5,802 nucleotides of DNA from Gemmatimonadota bacterium (lineage in GTDB: Bacteria; Gemmatimonadota; Gemmatimonadetes; Longimicrobiales; RSA9): NCBI GenBank assembly GCA_016207445.1, contig JACQPS010000030.1:1-5802 (forward strand), read 5' to 3'. The stretch's first letter is position 1. Each line of letters starts with the position of its first letter. Shown one piece after another: positions 5,187 through 5,802 of the stretch. A program made the translations under genes and the position numbers. The notes under the pieces were generated by a model that saw nothing but the letters and a program-made list of their open reading frames with translations, had not been told where the DNA came from and made no database searches.

Positions 5187-5802
5187 AGCGGTCCGCCGCC
5201 GTCTGGTCGTCGCCCTCGCACTGCTCTTCGCCGCAGCCGCACCCGCCGCCGCGCAGGACGGCGGCGGCTCCGGCGGACACAACCGGCCCGAGCAGCTGGG
5301 CAAGCCCTACGTCGTGCTGGTCTCGTTCGACGGCTTCCGGCACGATTACCTGGATCGTTACGACCTGCCGACATTCCGCGAATTTGCGCGCCGAGGCGCG
5401 CGCGCGGAGTCGCTCGTTCCCGTGTTCCCCTCGAAGACCTTTCCCAGCCACTACTCGATGGTCACGGGACTCTACCCGGGGCGGCACGGAATGGTGGGAA
5501 ACCGCTTCTACGATCCCGGCCTGCGCGCGCAGTTCCGCATGGGCGACACGCTCGCGGTGCGCGATGCCCGCTGGTGGGGTGGCGAGCCGATCTGGGTCAC
5601 GGCCGAGAAGCAGGGGATGGTCACGGCGTCCATGTTCTGGGTGGGCTCGGAGGCGCCGATCCGCGGCATCCGTCCCAGCCACTTCCACACCTACGACGGC
5701 TCGCGCAAGAACGACCTGCGCGTCGCGCAGGTGCTCGACTGGCTCTCGCTCCCGCCCGAGCGGCGGCCGCACTTCATCACGCTGTACTTCTCGGACGTGG
5801 AC
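5179..5802 (+). CDS. Secreted type I phosphodiesterase/nucleotide pyrophosphatase, 5' part
   Basis: Alkaline-phosphatase-superfamily enzyme of the NPP branch, truncated by the window edge (208 residues seen, probably about half). Family members use two zinc ions and a Thr nucleophile to cleave phosphodiesters such as nucleotides. Visible are VLVSFDGFR with metal ligand Asp51, PSKTFPSHYSMVTGLYPGRHG with nucleophile Thr87, GN with Asn108, and YFSDVD ending at Asp208, the expected start of the next metal site. A signal peptide is clear: an Arg-rich start (RAVRRR), a hydrophobic core (LVVALALLFAAAA) and an AAA-Q cleavage site near residue 25, so export to the periplasm or outside is expected. The start is taken as TTG 5179, since no ATG or GTG precedes the signal; GGCAGG (5167-5172) is a weak ribosome site. 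It overlaps serA by 8 bases. The substrate cannot be told. Confidence 0.9.
   Translation, partial: MIRAVRRRLVVALALLFAAAAPAAAQDGGGSGGHNRPEQLGKPYVVLVSFDGFRHDYLDRYDLPTFREFARRGARAESLVPVFPSKTFPSHYSMVTGLYPGRHGMVGNRFYDPGLRAQFRMGDTLAVRDARWWGGEPIWVTAEKQGMVTASMFWVGSEAPIRGIRPSHFHTYDGSRKNDLRVAQVLDWLSLPPERRPHFITLYFSDVD

Noticed and set aside
3606..5303. Minus-strand open frame of 565 residues opposite serA
   Set aside because: Same reasoning: no domain, composition typical of a shadow frame, and serA is complete and well conserved on the other strand.

Overview
The window is a gene-dense, very GC-rich stretch with six genes, all on the plus strand and mostly touching or overlapping. Third codon positions are almost always G or C. 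The base composition, the style of the aminotransferase (core motifs such as STSSATGLMEAAVRN and RIGHMGDHT) and the heptanucleotide repeats suggest a Gemmatimonadota-like or similar high-GC soil or environmental bacterium. That placement is inference; no marker gene is present.

Layout: a 198-base non-coding leader with two small inverted repeats (1-198); galactokinase galK (199-1374); a 65-residue predicted lipoprotein of unknown role (1413-1610); a phosphoserine phosphatase, serB (1610-2344); a class V aminotransferase that probably acts as the phosphoserine aminotransferase (2331-3476); a 117-base AT-richer gap carrying heptanucleotide repeats arranged as a large imperfect palindrome (3477-3593); the long-form, ACT-domain D-3-phosphoglycerate dehydrogenase serA (3594-5186); and the 5' part of a secreted type I phosphodiesterase/nucleotide pyrophosphatase that runs off the right edge (5179-5802).

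The core of the locus is a complete phosphorylated pathway of L-serine synthesis. SerA oxidises 3-phosphoglycerate to 3-phosphohydroxypyruvate, the class V enzyme would transaminate this to phosphoserine, and SerB hydrolyses phosphoserine to serine. SerA keeps the C-terminal ACT domain with likely serine-binding Asp and Asn, so end-product feedback is expected. The genes are in reverse pathway order. The lipoprotein, serB and aminotransferase genes overlap and are probably translationally coupled. serA and the phosphodiesterase gene also overlap. galK and the phosphodiesterase have no obvious link to serine synthesis.

The most unusual structure is the heptad-repeat palindrome in front of serA, which lies directly against a start codon without a recognisable Shine-Dalgarno sequence. 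Other oddities are an alanine where HAD phosphatases normally have Ser/Thr in motif II of SerB, a hexanucleotide repeat coding a Ser-Pro tail on the aminotransferase, and two TTG starts buried in the end of the preceding gene. I found no mobile element, CRISPR array, tRNA or rRNA, and no convincing new multi-gene system.
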